A program made the translations under genes and the position numbers. This document shows, one piece after another, positions 35,102 to 42,862 of a DNA stretch of 43,077 nucleotides (position 1 is its first letter; each line of letters starts with the position of its first letter). This DNA comes from a virus: positions 1 to 43,077 of IMG/VR virus record IMGVR_UViG_3300025418_000125; one strand, 5' to 3'. The notes beneath the pieces were generated by a model. It saw only the letters and a program-made list of their open reading frames with translations. It had not been told where the DNA came from and did no database searches.

Positions 35102-36115
35102 ATGAGTAACCTTTTTAAGAAAGCTGCTGTCTTCACCGATATTCATTTTGGTTTGAAGTCAAATAGCCTAGTACATAACACCGACTGTTCCAATTTTGTG
35201 GATTGGTTCATAGAAGAAGCTAAAAAAGAAAATTGCGAGACTTGTTTTTTCTTGGGCGACTGGAATCATCATCGTGCAAGTATCAACATTCACACACTTC
35301 AATTTGGTTTACAAGCATTGGAGAAATTAAACAATGCATTTGATACTGTATATTTTATCCCCGGTAATCACGACTTATATTATCGTGATCGCCGTGATAT
35401 TCATTCTGTTGAATGGGCAAAACATCTACCAAACGTTAAAATTATTAATGAGTTCTTCAGTGAGGGTAACGTAGCAATCGCACCATGGCTTGTACAAGAA
35501 GATTACAAGAAATTGCAAAAACTCAAAGGCAAATATTTGTTTGGTCATTTTGAGTTACCACACTTCTACATGAACGCTATGGTTGAGATGCCAGATCACG
35601 GTGAACTTAACACTGACCATGTGAGTGGTTTTGATAAAGTCTTTAGTGGTCATTTTCATAAACGACAAGCAAAGAAAAACATTTGGTACATTGGTAATGC
35701 TTTCCCGCATAACTATGCTGACGCAGGTGATGACCAACGTGGTATGATGATGTTAGAATGGGATAGTGAACCAGAGTTTCGTAGTTGGCCAGGACAACCA
35801 TTGTTCAGAGTCTATAAGTTATCAGAGATACTAGAGAACCCACAGGGTTTGCTATTACCTGATAGTCATGTTAGAGTACATCTTGACATTGATATTAGTT
35901 ATGAAGAAGCAAACTTTATTCGTGAAACACTTATTCCCGAACACAAATTGCGTGAAATGGCATTGATACCTATGAAGGTTGAACAAGCTGAACAGCAAGG
36001 ACCTGATGGTCTTAAGTTTGAGTCAGTAGACCAGATCGTCATCGACCAAATTAATAGTATTGAGTCAAATAGCTTTGACAAAAAGATTTTGCTAGACATT
36101 TACAATAACCTATGA
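35102..36115 (+). CDS. 47: Recombination endonuclease subunit gp47 (SbcD/Mre11-like)
   Basis: A 337-residue metallophosphoesterase nuclease, about the length of T4 gp47 (339). All motifs are visible: D13-I-H15 (TDIHFG), GD with D53 and N55-H56 (FLGDWNHH), GNHD with N89, H90 and D91, H149 (LFGHFELPH) and GHFH with H184 and H186. These bind the two metal ions. With gp46 it forms the Mre11/Rad50-type complex that resects DNA ends for recombination-dependent phage replication. It overlaps gp46 by 4 bases (ATGA), the usual fixed pairing. No clear Shine-Dalgarno sequence precedes the ATG, which may lower its translation relative to gp55. Confidence 0.95.
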   Translation: MSNLFKKAAVFTDIHFGLKSNSLVHNTDCSNFVDWFIEEAKKENCETCFFLGDWNHHRASINIHTLQFGLQALEKLNNAFDTVYFIPGNHDLYYRDRRDIHSVEWAKHLPNVKIINEFFSEGNVAIAPWLVQEDYKKLQKLKGKYLFGHFELPHFYMNAMVEMPDHGELNTDHVSGFDKVFSGHFHKRQAKKNIWYIGNAFPHNYADAGDDQRGMMMLEWDSEPEFRSWPGQPLFRVYKLSEILENPQGLLLPDSHVRVHLDIDISYEEANFIRETLIPEHKLREMALIPMKVEQAEQQGPDGLKFESVDQIVIDQINSIESNSFDKKILLDIYNNL

Positions 36116-38181
36116 TCCTACTTAAAAACATAACATTACGAAACTTTCTATCAATTGGCGCAGTAACACAAGCAGTTGACTTTAACAAACAAGATTTGAC
36201 ACTTATTCTAGGTGAGAACTTAGACTTAGGTGGCGACGGTGCTCGTAATGGTACAGGTAAGACAACATTGATTCAAGGATTAAGTTATGCCCTTTTTGGC
36301 GTTCCTATCAATGATATTCGCAAAGATAACTTAGTCAATAGAACCAACGCTAAAAATATGATGGTTACATTAGAGTTTAGCGTGAATGGTATTGAGTACA
36401 AGATTGAGCGTGGTCGTAAACCCAATGTGCTTAAGTTCTATGTTAACAATACATTGAAAAAAACTGATGATGCACAAGGTGAGAACAAAGAAACTCAAGC
36501 AGAAATTGAGCGTATCATCCACATGAGCAGTGAAATGTTCAAGCATATTGTTGTGTTGAATACCTACAGTACCCCATTCTTAGCACTGAAAAATAATGAG
36601 CAGCGTGAAATTATTGAGCAGTTGCTTGGTATCACTATGCTAAGTGAGAAGGCTGAAGTAGTTAAAGAATTAATGAAGAATGTCAAGGATGACATTCAAG
36701 TTGAAGAATTCAAAGTCAAAGCAATTGAAGAAGCCAACAAGCGTGTCAAAGAACAGATTGAAAGTTTGAAACGTAGACGTGGTCTTTGGAAAGCAAAGTA
36801 TGATAGTGATATTGCGTTCCTTGCTGACACATATGAATCACTAAGCAACATTGATATTGAAAAAGAGTTACTAGCGCACAAAGACTTAGTGATTTGGAAT
36901 CAAAAGAAAACTGCATATGATTCACGCAATAGATTGCTTGCATTCCAAACAGAGTGGCAAGATCGCCACACTAAAGATATTGAAAGTTTACAAAAGCAAC
37001 TAACTAAACTTGAAACAATTGACATTGTTGAGGAAATGAATGCACATCGTCAATTATCTGACTATGCTATCAAGAGTAAAGAACTTGAAGACAAGAACAA
37101 AGAATTAGCTCGGTTATCAAAAGACATTGATAAAGAGAATAAACTAATTCAAAAACTAACAAGTGAGATTGCTACATTGCATGACCACAAGTGCTATGCG
37201 TGTGGACAAGAGTTCCATGATGAACAACATCAAAAAGTCTTGAATGACAAAGAAAAGATGTTGAAAGATGCACAGTTCCATGCTACTACACTATTGAATC
37301 AGTATAACGAATTGAACGATAAAGAAATTATTGTCGGTGACAAGCCCAAGACATATTACAAATCAGAAGCAGAAGCAATTCGTCATGGTAGCGAAGCAAG
37401 TAACTTGCAAAACAAGATACTAGAAAAACAAAAAGAAGTTGATCCTTATGCAAAACAGTTGTTGGATCATCCTGAAGTTGTACTAGGCACACAACCTAAA
37501 ACAATATATGACACAGAAGAAAAGGCAGTTGAGCATCGCAGCAAACTAGCAAGTGTTGAAAAACAATTAGAAGACAAAGCGGTTGAAACTGATCCATATA
37601 CTGAGCAAATCAATGAAATGGAAAGTGATGCACTACAAACAGTTGACTTTAACAAAATCAATGAGTTAACCAAGAAACTAGAACATCAAAAGTTCTTGCT
37701 TGACTTATTGACCAGCAAAGATAGTTTTGTTCGTAAAAAGATTATTGACCAAAACTTGAGTTATCTAAACAATCGTTTGACGCATTACCTAGACAAGATC
37801 GGGTTACCTCACAATGTTGTATTCAAAAATGATTTACAAGTTGAGATTACAGAACTAGGACGTGAGTTAGACTTTGACAATTTAAGCCGCGGTGAGCGCA
37901 ATCGCTTGATCTTGGGGTTAAGTTTTGCTTTCCGTGATGTTTGGGAAAGTTTATATGTTCCTATCAACACATTGTTCATTGACGAGTTAATTGACTCGGG
38001 ACTTGATACAATGGGCGTTGAAAACAGTATTGCTATCTTAAAAGACATGAGTAGAACTAGACAAAAGAGTATTTGGCTAGTTTCACATCGTGAGGAACTT
38101 GCAGGTCGTGTTCCTAGCGTACTGAAAGTAGTCAAAGAAAACGGTTTCACAAACTATGCAACTTCTACTGATATAGAATAA
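36112..38181 (+). CDS. 46: Recombination endonuclease subunit gp46 (SbcC/Rad50-like ATPase)
   Basis: A 689-residue SMC-type ATPase (T4 gp46 is 560). The N-terminal Walker A is ARNGTGKTT with K50. Two long coiled-coil arms (about 175-340 and 380-540, rich in Lys, Glu and Gln) flank a zinc hook with C361-Y-A-C364 (CYACGQEF). The ABC signature is LSRGERNRL at 591-599 and the Walker B is LFIDELIDS with D624 and E625, followed by LVSHREEL with the switch His. It tethers DNA ends and powers the gp47 nuclease. The arms are longer than in T4, which accounts for the size difference. It is translated from a start inside the gp47 stop. Confidence 0.95.
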   Translation: MILLKNITLRNFLSIGAVTQAVDFNKQDLTLILGENLDLGGDGARNGTGKTTLIQGLSYALFGVPINDIRKDNLVNRTNAKNMMVTLEFSVNGIEYKIERGRKPNVLKFYVNNTLKKTDDAQGENKETQAEIERIIHMSSEMFKHIVVLNTYSTPFLALKNNEQREIIEQLLGITMLSEKAEVVKELMKNVKDDIQVEEFKVKAIEEANKRVKEQIESLKRRRGLWKAKYDSDIAFLADTYESLSNIDIEKELLAHKDLVIWNQKKTAYDSRNRLLAFQTEWQDRHTKDIESLQKQLTKLETIDIVEEMNAHRQLSDYAIKSKELEDKNKELARLSKDIDKENKLIQKLTSEIATLHDHKCYACGQEFHDEQHQKVLNDKEKMLKDAQFHATTLLNQYNELNDKEIIVGDKPKTYYKSEAEAIRHGSEASNLQNKILEKQKEVDPYAKQLLDHPEVVLGTQPKTIYDTEEKAVEHRSKLASVEKQLEDKAVETDPYTEQINEMESDALQTVDFNKINELTKKLEHQKFLLDLLTSKDSFVRKKIIDQNLSYLNNRLTHYLDKIGLPHNVVFKNDLQVEITELGRELDFDNLSRGERNRLILGLSFAFRDVWESLYVPINTLFIDELIDSGLDTMGVENSIAILKDMSRTRQKSIWLVSHREELAGRVPSVLKVVKENGFTNYATSTDIE

Positions 38182-38214
38182 TATTGGGCAAGTTTTCAAC
38201 AGCTAAGTAGTTAT

Positions 38215-38745
38215 ATGCCAAGTCCACAGAAAAACAAAGGTTCAGGTTACGAAAGAGAAGTAGCCAAGTTTCTATCAGAAACTTACGGAGAATCGTTCAT
38301 TCGTGCTCCCGGTTCCGGCGCATATGTGGGTGGCAAGAATCAAGCAAGAACCGAAGTCTTGCACGAAGGTCAGATTCGTTCATTCAAAGGAGACATTGTT
38401 CCAGGACAAAGTTTCAGTAGAATGAATATAGAATGCAAATTCTATGCTGACTTTCCGTGGCACTTAACTCTTACGGGTGAGTGTAAACAACTTGATTCGT
38501 GGCTAGAGCAACTACTTGATGTAGAAGACGAAGGCGATTTAAATCTTCTTTTTATGAAGTTTAATCGTAAGGGTCAATATGTCGCAGTCCAAGGCAAGCT
38601 AACATGGAAAGCAGATTCATGCATTCTATACAGTAGCAAGCAATGGGGCGATTGGATCATCATGGAACATTCTAACTTTTTCAACAAAAACAAAGATTTA
38701 GTAAAATCATATTCGCAGACACCAAGTCAAAATCAAAATAATTAA
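38215..38745 (+). CDS. PD-(D/E)XK nuclease, Holliday-junction-resolvase-like
   Basis: A 176-residue basic protein with the order of motifs of Hjc/archaeal-type resolvases and related phage nucleases: KGSGYEREVAKFL with E13 or E15, FIRAPGSGAYVGG, G59-D60-I and IECK with E73 and K75, the core D-ExK of the PD-(D/E)XK fold. An aromatic and acidic region (DFPWHLTLTG, LDVEDEGDLNLLFMKFNRKG) follows. It would cut branched or recombining DNA, and sits 33 bases after gp46 on the same strand, which fits processing of recombination intermediates. A restriction-like nuclease attacking host DNA is the main alternative. The ribosome site is weak (TAAGTAG). A small hairpin lies after its stop. Confidence 0.75.
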   Translation: MPSPQKNKGSGYEREVAKFLSETYGESFIRAPGSGAYVGGKNQARTEVLHEGQIRSFKGDIVPGQSFSRMNIECKFYADFPWHLTLTGECKQLDSWLEQLLDVEDEGDLNLLFMKFNRKGQYVAVQGKLTWKADSCILYSSKQWGDWIIMEHSNFFNKNKDLVKSYSQTPSQNQNN

Positions 38746-38767
38746 TATACAGAACCCTTAATTCGTT

Positions 38768-39112
38768 GACTGAGTTTGTCAGTCCTCCTTGAGATTGTAC
38801 AGATTGTGCTGTGCCGTCAGATTCTGGAGAAGAGCACATGATCTTTTGATTGTGTGGAACACCGAGAGAGCAATCGAGTAAACAGCGAACTCTCAATGAG
38901 TCTATACCTACTTTGTTTTGATGGTATAGAACATGCGTTGCAGAATGAAACACTAAACCGTGCGTATATTCAACTACAGACCATAAACCTTATAGGGCAA
39001 CCGGTGGCGTATATTTGCTTAGTAAAGTTGGCAGAATATACGGGTATAAACAACGTGGAAGACGGGCATGGCAAGTTAATCCAATGGTAGTGCTTGAACA
39101 GCACTACCATGG
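38768..39112 (+). ncRNA. Candidate structured RNA (strand uncertain)
   Basis: Five stems follow each other in 345 bases. They are: 38768-38773 with 38779-38784 (GACTGA/TCAGTC); 38805-38810 with 38833-38838 (TGTGCT/AGCACA); 38901-38908 with 38923-38930 (TCTATACC/GGTATAGA); 39008-39018 with 39031-39042 (11 pairs with one bulged A); and 39084-39094 with 39100-39110 (11 perfect pairs, loop TGAAC). A second copy of CGTATATT at 38963-38970 could pair alternatively with 39035-39042, suggesting a switch. The stretch looks less AT-rich than the flanking gap. No tRNA T-arm, CCA end or tmRNA tag was found. The strand and boundaries are guesses. Confidence 0.4.
39084..39110. repeat. 11-bp perfect inverted repeat
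   Basis: ATGGTAGTGCT (39084-39094) and AGCACTACCAT (39100-39110) pair perfectly around TGAAC, with CC/GG able to extend the stem past a bulged A. No T-run follows on the plus strand, and only GATTAACTTG follows on the minus strand, so it is not a standard terminator. It is the strongest hairpin in the gap. Confidence 0.85.
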
Positions 39113-39195
39113 CTTCTAAGCGGCAAGTGTATTCCCCTTAAAGATATTACTACTAGAATTACTAAAAGAATACAAAACAATAACCGAGCGTAATT

Positions 39196-39243
39196 TCTGA
39201 GCAAAGCGAAGAAATAAGTGAAGGTTGATGAGCGAAGCTCATC
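39196..39243 (-). terminator. Tandem hairpins after the hub-assembly genes
   Basis: On the minus strand GATGAGC and GCTCATC (39243-39237 and 39233-39227) form a 7-bp stem with a TTC loop. It is followed by a second stem ATTTCT/AGAAAT enclosing GC-TTT-GC. They lie 43 bases and more beyond the stop of the small gene that ends at 39286. There is a loosely T-rich stretch (ACTTATTTCTTCGC) but no clean T-run, so termination is plausible rather than certain. Confidence 0.45.
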
Positions 39244-39285
39244 GTTAGTGTTAACCCTAAGTTGTGATAAATGAATAGTTACGGC

Positions 39286-39498
39286 TTAGAAGAATGGCAA
39301 TTTACTTGTCTTAGTTGTTTCCAAGTTACTTTCAATAATTTTACTAATTGCTTGTCTTTCACTAATTGAGAGGTTAAGGATATCTTCATATGAAATACCA
39401 CCTCTCATATACCATGCCATTTTAAGTGAGTCTGCCTTAATCTGACTACATTCTTTTTCCATGTTGTCTAGTAGACTTTTAACTTCCTCCGGACCCAA
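39286..39498 (-). CDS. Small baseplate-hub/tail assembly partner (gp51-like position)
   Basis: A frame of 70 codons from a TTG. The protein is helical and charged, with WYMRGGISYEDILNLSISER and a C-terminus ESNLETTKTSKLPFF. I recall this pattern from small proteins that follow gp26 in T4-like marine phages, sometimes called hub assembly proteins, but the link to T4 gp51 is positional only. The start is unresolved: the TTG at 39498 has no ribosome site, whereas a strong GGAGGA lies inside the first codons, and the first ATG at 39462 is 22 bases beyond it. Either start preserves the conserved part. It follows the gp26-like gene by 11 bases on the same strand. Confidence 0.65.
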   Translation of the reverse strand: MGPEEVKSLLDNMEKECSQIKADSLKMAWYMRGGISYEDILNLSISERQAISKIIESNLETTKTSKLPFF

Positions 39499-39509
39499 AG
39501 TTAAAAGTC

Positions 39510-40334
39510 TTAGTCGAAAAAATCACTAACGTTGATATTGAATGCTTGTTTAAATTCGTGTTGGCATTGAGGACATGTAATGTTCAATGGTTTATTCTCA
39601 GTGCTTTCTTTTAGTTGTGTGCTATAGGTTTTGATCTGGTCAAAGGTTTTAGCATCACATTCACGTAGAAACTCAATGATGTATTCACGTTCAAACACTG
39701 TTGCTGTTGGGGCTTTGATATATTCAATCGTTGTGGAAATCAAGTCAACTGTTAGTGACAATATCTCTTTCATCAAAATATCGCTTTTTGCGGTTCTTTC
39801 GTCTTCATCCTCTGTATTCATTACCGTTCTTAGTGATTGTTGAACATTGAATTGTTTTAAACTAGCTTCATTCACTTGTTTGTATGACATTGGTTTAAAC
39901 TTGATTTTCAAGTCTCCCAACTCTAGTAATGATTGATAGTCACCGGGATTAAATCCAGCAAGAACACCAGTTAAATTAACGTCAAACTTAGAATATTCTT
40001 CACAGCTTGGGCATTTAGTTTCGATCTCCATAGTAGAACCGTGTGTTGCTGCACGTATTGCAACTAAGATAGGATCCAAATCAATGTTTGGAACTGCCCA
40101 AGGGTCTTTGATACTAGGAACACAGCTTCTAATCAATTCAACAACAGCAGCACCGTTGAACAAACTGTCAGGTGTTTTGCTTGTAATCTCGTCAATTGCA
40201 GTCATTGGGTACACTGGAACTTCACCGTTCTCTGGAATATCAATTGATCCTAAAGGATATCCTTGGCCCCCGCTAGGCAATTTTAGATATACTGATGGTC
40301 TGCGAAAAAACTGTTTAAGTGGATTGTCTGACAT
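39510..40334 (-). CDS. 26: gp26-like baseplate hub assembly protein with split zinc site
   Basis: A 274-residue protein resembling T4 gp26 (208 residues), needed for hub assembly. The N-terminus carries RRPSVYLKLPSGGQGYPLGS and EVPVYPMTAIDEITSKTPDS, with LFNGAAVVELIRSCVPSIKD after it, a pattern I associate with gp26 of T4-like cyanophages. Two CPxC knuckles, C108/C111 (KCPSCEEY) and C254/C257 (TCPQCQHEF), are 143 residues apart and probably meet to bind one zinc. The middle is helical and acidic (MNTEDEDERTAKSDILMKE). A clean AGGAG lies before its ATG, and a late box GATAAATA lies further upstream at 40385-40392. It would act in the cytoplasm during tail assembly. Confidence 0.8.
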   Translation of the reverse strand: MSDNPLKQFFRRPSVYLKLPSGGQGYPLGSIDIPENGEVPVYPMTAIDEITSKTPDSLFNGAAVVELIRSCVPSIKDPWAVPNIDLDPILVAIRAATHGSTMEIETKCPSCEEYSKFDVNLTGVLAGFNPGDYQSLLELGDLKIKFKPMSYKQVNEASLKQFNVQQSLRTVMNTEDEDERTAKSDILMKEILSLTVDLISTTIEYIKAPTATVFEREYIIEFLRECDAKTFDQIKTYSTQLKESTENKPLNITCPQCQHEFKQAFNINVSDFFD

Positions 40335-40364
40335 GTTTACTCCTAGAATGTCATGTTTTTAGGT

Positions 40365-40372
40365 ACTAAATA
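40365..40372 (+). promoter_or_regulatory. Late-type box ACTAAATA for the tape-measure gene
   Basis: ACTAAATA lies 29 bases before the ATG at 40402, two mismatches from TATAAATA but with the core TAAATA intact. The predicted start near 40378 gives a leader of about 23 bases. It faces the minus-strand box at 40385-40392, so the two late promoters interlock. Confidence 0.4.
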
Positions 40373-40384
40373 CTATATACCCAA

Positions 40385-40392
40385 TATTTATC
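40385..40392 (-). promoter_or_regulatory. Late promoter box GATAAATA for the gp26-like operon
   Basis: The minus strand reads GATAAATA followed by TTGGG, one mismatch from the late consensus. The predicted start near 40379 leaves a leader of about 44 bases containing TAGGAG before the ATG at 40334. It lies in the divergent gap, 9 bases from the start codon of the opposite gene. Confidence 0.5.
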
Positions 40393-40401
40393 GGTCATAT
40401 T

Positions 40402-42849
40402 ATGGATGAAAATTTAAACGAAGAAGTCAAGAAATTAGTTGAAGCATTAAACGACTTAAAAGAAGCAACTGATCCTTTGGCTGAAAGCCAAAATGCCGTC
40501 AGTGGTGCTGCTAATAAAAGCAAAGATAAACTAGAAGACCTTGCAAGGGAGTCATTGCGTACAGTTGTGGCAATGGGAGCTTTTTCAAAGGCAATGATAT
40601 CTGCCGATGAGGGAACTGGTAAGTATGCTGCAGGTATAGGTAGTGCGGCAAATGCAGCTTCAGGGTTTGCAGGTGAGTTGGGTATTCTTGGTAAGGGTGT
40701 TGGGTTTTTAATATCTGCATTTGGTGGTCTTGTAGGTGGTGTACTAAAACAAAATGAAGCATTAGCTAAAACATACAAAGGTTTAACCAACATTGGTGAC
40801 TTGGGTAATGCTGATTGGAAACAACTAGCACAGGACATTCAAAGTGTAGGTTTAAGTGTTGATGAGGGTAGTGCTACATACACCAAAATTATTCAAGACA
40901 ATGCAAAATATCTTACATCATTTGGAGGTACAGTTGAGGGTGGTAGAAAGTCATTATTAAAACTAGGACAAGATGGTATAACACCGTTCGAGTTTATGCT
41001 AAAACGCCTTGGGTATGACGCTGAAGATACATTACGTCATGGCGCATTTTGGTTAGGATTAGTTGCTTCAACTGGTCAAAAAAGTAAACTGTCTCAGGAA
41101 GATATTACTAAAGGTTCTAGAGAATATCTAACTATTTTAGCAGAGTTAACATCAATTACAGGACAAACCAAAGACCAAACAGAACAGAAGATATTGGCAG
41201 ATCAAAATGATTTGCGTTATCAAATGGCTTTATCTGAAATTCGTGATCCAAAAGAAGCACAACGTTTGCAAATGTTTGTTGCTAATTCAGGTGATGCTGC
41301 TGAAGGGTTAAAATCTATTATTGCTAATGCAGGTGCTTCAATTGATGATATTGCAGTATATGCAGATATGACATATGGTGCAAATAATTTACGTAGAATT
41401 ATTAATGCCGCGAAACTACCAGCCGAACAAGCACAGCTTGAGTTTGCAGAAGCATTGAAAGCTGCAGGAAAACAGTATATAACTACGACAAAAACATTTA
41501 GTACTAGTATTAGTCCAGTAAAAGATGGAATGAAAGACCTTGGACTTGCAGGTAAGGGTTTAGTTGAAGCAAATCAATGGGCAAACATCAATACTAAAGA
41601 ATATGCTGCTCAACTTGGTAAACACAACAAAGATAGTGAGAACCAATATCAAGATGAATACACACAACAGGGTAGAACTCAGCGTTTGGTAAGAAATGCA
41701 TACGAAAAATTTGAACTTATTTTACGTGATGGTATAAACCCTGCACTTGAAAAATTTCAAAAGACTGTTTTGAATTTGGGTAAAACATTTGCTGACCTAT
41801 TGTATAAATTTGGTGGTCCTGACCTACGTGCATTGTTTGTTGATATGAGTGATTTAGACCAAGTTAACGAGCTAATAATCTCAATGAAAGAAGATGTAGA
41901 TGCGTATGATAAAGAGATTAATAAGTTAAAAGCTGACAGAGAAGCATTGTCAACAACACCTTTGGGTAAAAACCTCAATGCTAAAGATATTGCAGAAATT
42001 GATAAAAAAATTGCCGATCTAGAACGTAAGAAAAGAGAAAGTGAGACAAATCAATCACCGCTAGAACAAAAATTAGCTAATGAAAGTATAGTAAAAAATG
42101 GAGGTGCATCACCTGTAATTCCTGACACATTGAGGGCCAAAGAAAATTATGGTAATGGACCCATCACGCCCGCCCTACAAAATACATTGAATCAATTGGC
42201 TAAAATTATTCCTGGAGCAGTTATTACTTCATTAAATGACGCTGAAACTTTCAGGGATAAACAAGGTAAAATGTCACATGTGGCAACAATGAGTGGTCAT
42301 GGAAGAGGAACGGACGTTGACTTTACGGTACCGGAAAACACAGTTTGGACTAATCCTGAAGACAACATTGCATACCCTATTACACCTGGTTCAGTTGGTG
42401 AAAAAAAATTATTGGATTACTTGAAAAAGAATGGGTTTGATCCAAATAAAACTATGATTGAAGAAGAGGGTCAGAAGGGAGAAAATGATAGCATATCGAC
42501 TGGTCATCATTTCCATGCTCGTGCTCCGGGTGCAAGAAGTGGTGGAGTCTTTAATGGGCCTACTACAGGTTATCAAGTTGAGTTGCATGGTAAAGAAGCA
42601 GTTGTTCCTATGAGTTATTTCAACAATTTTTACAAAGAAATGAAAGATAACTCTAGCTCACAAAGTCAAGTTACAAAAAACAATTTGAGTGATTTTGTTC
42701 AAAGTTCTAGTGGATCAAACTCAAATGAGTTGATTAGAATCTTTAGTGATATGATGGAAATGATGTCCGACAAGTTTGATGACATGATTAGTGAACAACG
42801 TAAAGTGTTGGATGTGAACGAACAAATACTAACGCAAGCTAGACATTAA
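40402..42849 (+). CDS. Tape-measure-like tail protein with M15-type peptidase motif
   Basis: An 815-residue protein. Residues 1-55 are helical; 70-115 is a hydrophobic Gly/Ala-rich segment (GKGVGFLISAFGGLVGGVLK) typical of tape measures. The middle (about 120-450) is helical, and 490-560 is a charged coiled coil. Residues 630-705 carry the metal site of M15 (VanY/D-Ala-D-Ala peptidase-like) enzymes: SGHGRGTDVDF with H633 and D640, matching SxHxxGxAxD, and GHHFHA with H703 or H705 as the third ligand. After it, GGVFNGPTTGYQVELHGKEA is a module common at tape-measure C-termini. It probably sets tail length and cuts peptidoglycan cross-links during DNA entry. T4 gp29 (590 residues) has no such enzyme. 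The gene directly precedes the portal gene. Confidence 0.75.
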   Translation: MDENLNEEVKKLVEALNDLKEATDPLAESQNAVSGAANKSKDKLEDLARESLRTVVAMGAFSKAMISADEGTGKYAAGIGSAANAASGFAGELGILGKGVGFLISAFGGLVGGVLKQNEALAKTYKGLTNIGDLGNADWKQLAQDIQSVGLSVDEGSATYTKIIQDNAKYLTSFGGTVEGGRKSLLKLGQDGITPFEFMLKRLGYDAEDTLRHGAFWLGLVASTGQKSKLSQEDITKGSREYLTILAELTSITGQTKDQTEQKILADQNDLRYQMALSEIRDPKEAQRLQMFVANSGDAAEGLKSIIANAGASIDDIAVYADMTYGANNLRRIINAAKLPAEQAQLEFAEALKAAGKQYITTTKTFSTSISPVKDGMKDLGLAGKGLVEANQWANINTKEYAAQLGKHNKDSENQYQDEYTQQGRTQRLVRNAYEKFELILRDGINPALEKFQKTVLNLGKTFADLLYKFGGPDLRALFVDMSDLDQVNELIISMKEDVDAYDKEINKLKADREALSTTPLGKNLNAKDIAEIDKKIADLERKKRESETNQSPLEQKLANESIVKNGGASPVIPDTLRAKENYGNGPITPALQNTLNQLAKIIPGAVITSLNDAETFRDKQGKMSHVATMSGHGRGTDVDFTVPENTVWTNPEDNIAYPITPGSVGEKKLLDYLKKNGFDPNKTMIEEEGQKGENDSISTGHHFHARAPGARSGGVFNGPTTGYQVELHGKEAVVPMSYFNNFYKEMKDNSSSQSQVTKNNLSDFVQSSSGSNSNELIRIFSDMMEMMSDKFDDMISEQRKVLDVNEQILTQARH

Positions 42850-42857
42850 GATAAATA
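42850..42857 (+). promoter_or_regulatory. Late-promoter-like box GATAAATA before the portal gene
   Basis: GATAAATA lies just after the tape-measure stop codon and ends five bases before the portal ATG at 42863. No Shine-Dalgarno sequence fits in the 13-base gap. With normal spacing the RNA would start at the ATG, giving a leaderless message. Confidence 0.4.
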
Positions 42858-42862
42858 TATCT

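Larger units (their letters stand above)
38746..39285. other. 540-base gap between convergent genes, hairpin-rich
   Basis: This is the only long stretch without a convincing gene. It lies between the stop of the plus-strand nuclease gene and the stop of the minus-strand small gene. Positions 38768-39112 hold a series of perfect or near-perfect hairpins, listed separately. Positions 39121-39180 are plain AT-rich sequence. Positions 39196-39243 hold two further hairpins. A GTG-started frame at 38854-39090 (78 codons) is open but has no ribosome site or recognisable product. Confidence 0.8.

Noticed and set aside
38681-38953. A 90-codon minus-strand frame across the start of the gap
   Set aside because: It runs antisense into the nuclease gene, starts inside the hairpin region and shows no family features.
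38746-39285. tRNA or tmRNA in the gap
   Set aside because: No T-arm (GTTCGA-type), acceptor stem pair or CCA end and no tag peptide frame could be found despite the hairpins.
40395-40838. A 147-codon minus-strand frame opposite the start of the tape-measure gene
   Set aside because: It mirrors the Ala/Gly-rich hydrophobic segment of the real gene and gives a Pro/Ala-rich product without a plausible start context.
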